This document shows positions 20,536 to 22,832 of a stretch of 22,832 bases of DNA, piece after piece. This stretch comes from CAZLQR01 sp964404095. GTDB lineage: Bacteria > Patescibacteriota > Microgenomatia > UBA1406 > GWC2-37-13. How positions within the stretch are numbered: the first letter of the stretch is position 1; each line of letters starts with the position of its first letter. The stretch is from the NCBI GenBank assembly GCA_964404095.1, contig CAYOIN010000017.1:1-22832 (forward strand). Direction: 5' to 3'. The position numbers were made by a program, and so were the translations under genes. The notes below the pieces were generated by a model that was not told the origin of the DNA, ran no database searches, and saw only the letters and a list, made by a program, of their open reading frames with translations.

Positions 20536-22037
20536 TGAAGCACTACCTTACTATCACGAGTGACTTTGACGGGACACTCTTTGACCCTGACTGGAAACTA
20601 CTTCGCTCCGGATGGTACAACCTTCGAACGACACTTCTCCTCAACAAGCATCGGATTCCGTTCATTTTAAATACCGGTAGACCTCACTGGGATCGGTTTG
20701 CGGATCTGCAGCTCGCAATAATTGGGATGAAGCGACCCGATGTGGTGATCTACGGTGTTGGCACAAAGATCATCTGGCGCAAAGGCAATCGATACACCCT
20801 CGATCAAGCCTGGAATGATGGGATGGTTCAGTCCGGGTGGTCGAAACGAACCGTTGTAGAAAAGATCAAACCAATCATTCAATCTTACCGCGCTACACTC
20901 TTTGACACACACAACGAGTTCATGACACGAATCTGGGTGCATCGAATGCCGATTGACACGGTATCCCGATTTGTATCCGAGATCGCTCTGGTCGCTCAGA
21001 AGACAAAGATTGTCCTCACCGAACAGATCCTCCTCCCCAATACCGAATCGGTATTCTCGGGCTATCTACTCCTCGTACCACACCATGCGGGTAAGGATGA
21101 AGCCATGCGCTACATTCTCAAAAAACTCGGCTCAGAACGTAATATTGGTTTTGGAGATGCATTTGTTGATGCGCCCATGCTCGTTGACCCAACAACCGAA
21201 GGCTATGCTGTAAATCCTACTGCTCTCGCTCGAAAGGAACTTGCCGGTACGAAAGTGACGATTCTGGAGGGATCCCCTCCTGCGAATGTGCTCGCGGTAC
21301 TTCGCGCCACGGTTTCCTCGCCTCGGAACAGCCCATTTCGACTCATTTCCGATGCCATTCTACGGTTGTTCGAACCGTTGGTCTATCCAACACTTACCCC
21401 AGACGAACTCTCGCTCAAGGGGCTCGCACTTGTTCAGGCGGGTGGATTTTGGACCATGATCTGGGGTTTTGTACTCGATCTCTTCGATGGTGCTCGCGCA
21501 CGTCGCAAGCCACAGCTGACAACGAAGCACGGCCAACTCATCGACGGCTACTCTGATCGCATGAAGGAACATACAATCCTCATGTCACATAGTAAGCCGG
21601 ACATTGCCCTCAGCTGCTTCCTCCCAAGCATCGCGCGCGCCCAGGCAGAGGCAGTCGGCACAACGGTGCCGGAGTTTGATTCGAGTGGCGGATCTGCACT
21701 GTCTCGTAGTTCCAGACTGATTCGATCGGAGTTGTTGAGAAAACTCGGGAATCACGACGGGTCAAATCGGGTTGATACGTCAATCCTTTTGTCTAATCTC
21801 CAGACATTTCAAAATAGAAAAAAGTACAGCACATCGTTTTCCTGGGCGAAGATACGGACCTACGATAAACGTGCAGTCACTCGCCTCCTATTTTATGTAA
21901 ATCTCCTCCAGAAGCAGCTCAAAACAGTAAAGCCATTAGACCAGAACCTCAAAAATGCCGTTGAAGAATATAAAAATGTAGATGTCGCCAAGCTCGCCAA
22001 ATCCCTCTCTATCACCTTCCCAGACCTTGCAAATTAA
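20535..22037 (+). CDS. HAD phosphatase-like domain fused to CDP-alcohol phosphatidyltransferase-like domain
   Basis: Protein of 500 aa. Residues 1-250 form a Cof/sucrose-phosphatase-like HAD hydrolase: DFDGTLFD (nucleophile Asp10, Asp12), NTGR (Thr47), Lys187, and GDAFVDAPML (Asp208, Asp212). From about 287 the order TPDELSLKGLAL, D315-LF-DG-AR-AR323, G333, D337, D341, then PSIARAQAEAVG and SRSSR matches the CDP-alcohol phosphatidyltransferase signature (DxxDGxxAR, G-x3-D-x3-D) and its later SYxRAxAE-G and R-x-x-R elements. Only one clear hydrophobic segment (about 296-316) is seen where the family has six helices. The final 100 residues are polar and helical. It may condense a CDP-alcohol with a phosphorylated alcohol and then remove a phosphate; substrates are unknown. 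Confidence 0.82.
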   Translation: MKHYLTITSDFDGTLFDPDWKLLRSGWYNLRTTLLLNKHRIPFILNTGRPHWDRFADLQLAIIGMKRPDVVIYGVGTKIIWRKGNRYTLDQAWNDGMVQSGWSKRTVVEKIKPIIQSYRATLFDTHNEFMTRIWVHRMPIDTVSRFVSEIALVAQKTKIVLTEQILLPNTESVFSGYLLLVPHHAGKDEAMRYILKKLGSERNIGFGDAFVDAPMLVDPTTEGYAVNPTALARKELAGTKVTILEGSPPANVLAVLRATVSSPRNSPFRLISDAILRLFEPLVYPTLTPDELSLKGLALVQAGGFWTMIWGFVLDLFDGARARRKPQLTTKHGQLIDGYSDRMKEHTILMSHSKPDIALSCFLPSIARAQAEAVGTTVPEFDSSGGSALSRSSRLIRSELLRKLGNHDGSNRVDTSILLSNLQTFQNRKKYSTSFSWAKIRTYDKRAVTRLLFYVNLLQKQLKTVKPLDQNLKNAVEEYKNVDVAKLAKSLSITFPDLAN

Positions 22038-22077
22038 ACCCATATCGGGCTCCAGGCGACAAATCAGTTTATTCGTC

Positions 22078-22683
22078 TCAATGTTTGTTTGACGATCTCA
22101 CCCAGGTGCGATGCGTTATCCATAGAACCCATATTTGCCATAAAAGCCATGATCCCGCCTCAAGAACAAATACGCTCGGGTGAGCATTGGGTAACGCAAT
22201 CGCAAATAGAATGAGCAAAATAACACTCAATATCAGAATCATTTTTGTTACATACGCAACAACTATATCCTTTGTAGAATTTGCCATGACTACTATTCCT
22301 ACACAGAAAAACAGACCCGCTAGGAGCGCGAGTGAATGGTGTATGAAGTAACTCAGCGCATTCGAGGCAGAATAAGGATAAAGCGCCAGGGCGCTAAAAA
22401 TCACCATAGAAATATTCATTGCCTGTACTGCCCTTCGTGAATGAACAGCCAATCTTGTACTAAAGAAAATGGCAAAAAAGATCGCTGCTAGCGTATAGCA
22501 AACATTGAAGATCACTCGCGTGTTGGGCAACGTCGCAAAGAAACTAATTGGGTATTTGCCACCAAAGTATGCAGGCTCAATGAGGAAGAATAAAAGCAAA
22601 GCGAGCCATTCCACAGCAATAGTTGCCAGCCCGGTATATTTTGTAATTGGATGAAGTTTCTCTATTCGAATGCTAACGCTCAT
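22078..22683 (-). CDS. Six-helix membrane protein, DUF998-like
   Basis: Protein of 201 aa with about six hydrophobic segments (roughly 17-36, 56-76, 88-104, 110-133, 140-162, 168-190). The size, helix pattern and conserved-looking small and aromatic residues resemble DUF998 membrane proteins, whose function is unknown; the assignment is by impression only. The ATG at 22683 follows the discriminator base of tRNA-Trp by a single nucleotide, so the gene is almost certainly co-transcribed with the tRNAs and its mRNA would become leaderless after tRNA 3' processing. No Shine-Dalgarno is possible without using the tRNA itself. Confidence 0.8.
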   Translation of the reverse strand: MSVSIRIEKLHPITKYTGLATIAVEWLALLLFFLIEPAYFGGKYPISFFATLPNTRVIFNVCYTLAAIFFAIFFSTRLAVHSRRAVQAMNISMVIFSALALYPYSASNALSYFIHHSLALLAGLFFCVGIVVMANSTKDIVVAYVTKMILILSVILLILFAIALPNAHPSVFVLEAGSWLLWQIWVLWITHRTWVRSSNKH

Positions 22684-22684
22684 G

Positions 22685-22755
22685 CAGGGGTGGAGAGAAT
22701 CGAACTCCCATCAAAGGTTTTGGAGACCTCTATTCTACCATTGAACTACACCCCC
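22685..22755 (-). tRNA. tRNA-Trp (anticodon CCA)
   Basis: A 71-nt cloverleaf on the minus strand: acceptor GGGGGTG/CACCCCT (last pair G-U), D-stem GTTC/GAAT, anticodon stem GAGGT/ACCTT with loop CTCCAAA, T-stem GGGAG/CTCTC with loop TTCGATT, and discriminator G73. Anticodon CCA and G73 fit tryptophan. The 3' CCA is not encoded. Confidence 0.95.
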
Positions 22756-22781
22756 AATATAAAAGAACTGTTCCTTTTCTG

Positions 22782-22832
22782 TGCACCTACCCCGAATCGA
22801 ACGGGGATCTTAGGCTCCGCAAGCCCATGCTC
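22782..22832 (-). tRNA. tRNA-Arg (anticodon GCG), 5' part cut by the window edge
   Basis: The visible minus-strand part reads: 3' D-stem GAGC, A26, anticodon stem TGGGC/GCCTA around loop TTGCGGA, variable AGAT, T-stem CCCCG/CGGGG with loop TTCGATT, acceptor TAGGTGC and discriminator A73; CCA is not encoded. The anticodon is GCG, reading CGC and CGU arginine codons. It lies 26 bases upstream of tRNA-Trp in the same direction, so the two form a cluster. Confidence 0.85.

Overview
The window looks like a compact bacterial chromosome segment from the Candidate Phyla Radiation (Patescibacteria), perhaps near Microgenomates. This is inferred from style, not from a phylogenetic marker. Genes abut or overlap, internal operon genes lack Shine-Dalgarno sequences, and many genes start 6-8 bases after a TATAAT-like box. 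Surface proteins carry Pro-Thr linkers with cohesin and dockerin modules, and small housekeeping genes sit among unknown membrane proteins. TGA is used as a stop codon (for example at the end of the GT2 gene), which argues against the lineages that read UGA as glycine.

Layout. 1-5388: tail of an unknown gene, nadM, an AT-rich inserted segment flanked by a perfect 58-bp direct repeat of the ychF 5' end, intact ychF, a GT2 glycosyltransferase, rpmB (bL28), and a dsbB-def pair. 5438-9625: a site-2-protease homologue, then a four-gene minus-strand operon encoding a dockerin protein with a prepilin-like N-terminus, two membrane-anchored cohesin proteins (one ending in an LPASG sorting-like signal) and a fibronectin-III membrane protein. 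A small HTH regulator is divergent from it (9808). 10027-12507: a three-gene operon of unknown function with a long coiled-coil protein and two different proteins sharing the same C-terminal membrane tail. 12561-17124: a zinc-ribbon membrane protein, a GalT-like enzyme, pth and two GT4 glycosyltransferases. 17167-19625: a glutaredoxin-like protein with a long Pro-Ala-Glu repeat tail, a small unknown gene and a GH18-like exported hydrolase. 19666-22037: a possible nucleotidyltransferase coupled to a HAD protein fused to a CDP-alcohol phosphatidyltransferase-like domain. 22078-22832: a membrane protein whose start codon lies one base after tRNA-Trp, and a partial tRNA-Arg with a GCG anticodon.

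How they may work together. The cohesin/dockerin operon could build a small non-covalent surface assembly on a prepilin-like subunit. DsbB could supply disulfides for the cysteine-rich dockerin protein. The glycosyltransferases, GalT-like enzyme, GH18 protein and CDP-alcohol transferase-like fusion fit cell-envelope or glycolipid work. Best candidates for something undescribed: the cohesin/dockerin module, the HAD plus CDP-alcohol transferase fusion with few membrane helices, the shared-tail coiled-coil operon, and the insertion that duplicates the ychF promoter and first 13 codons.
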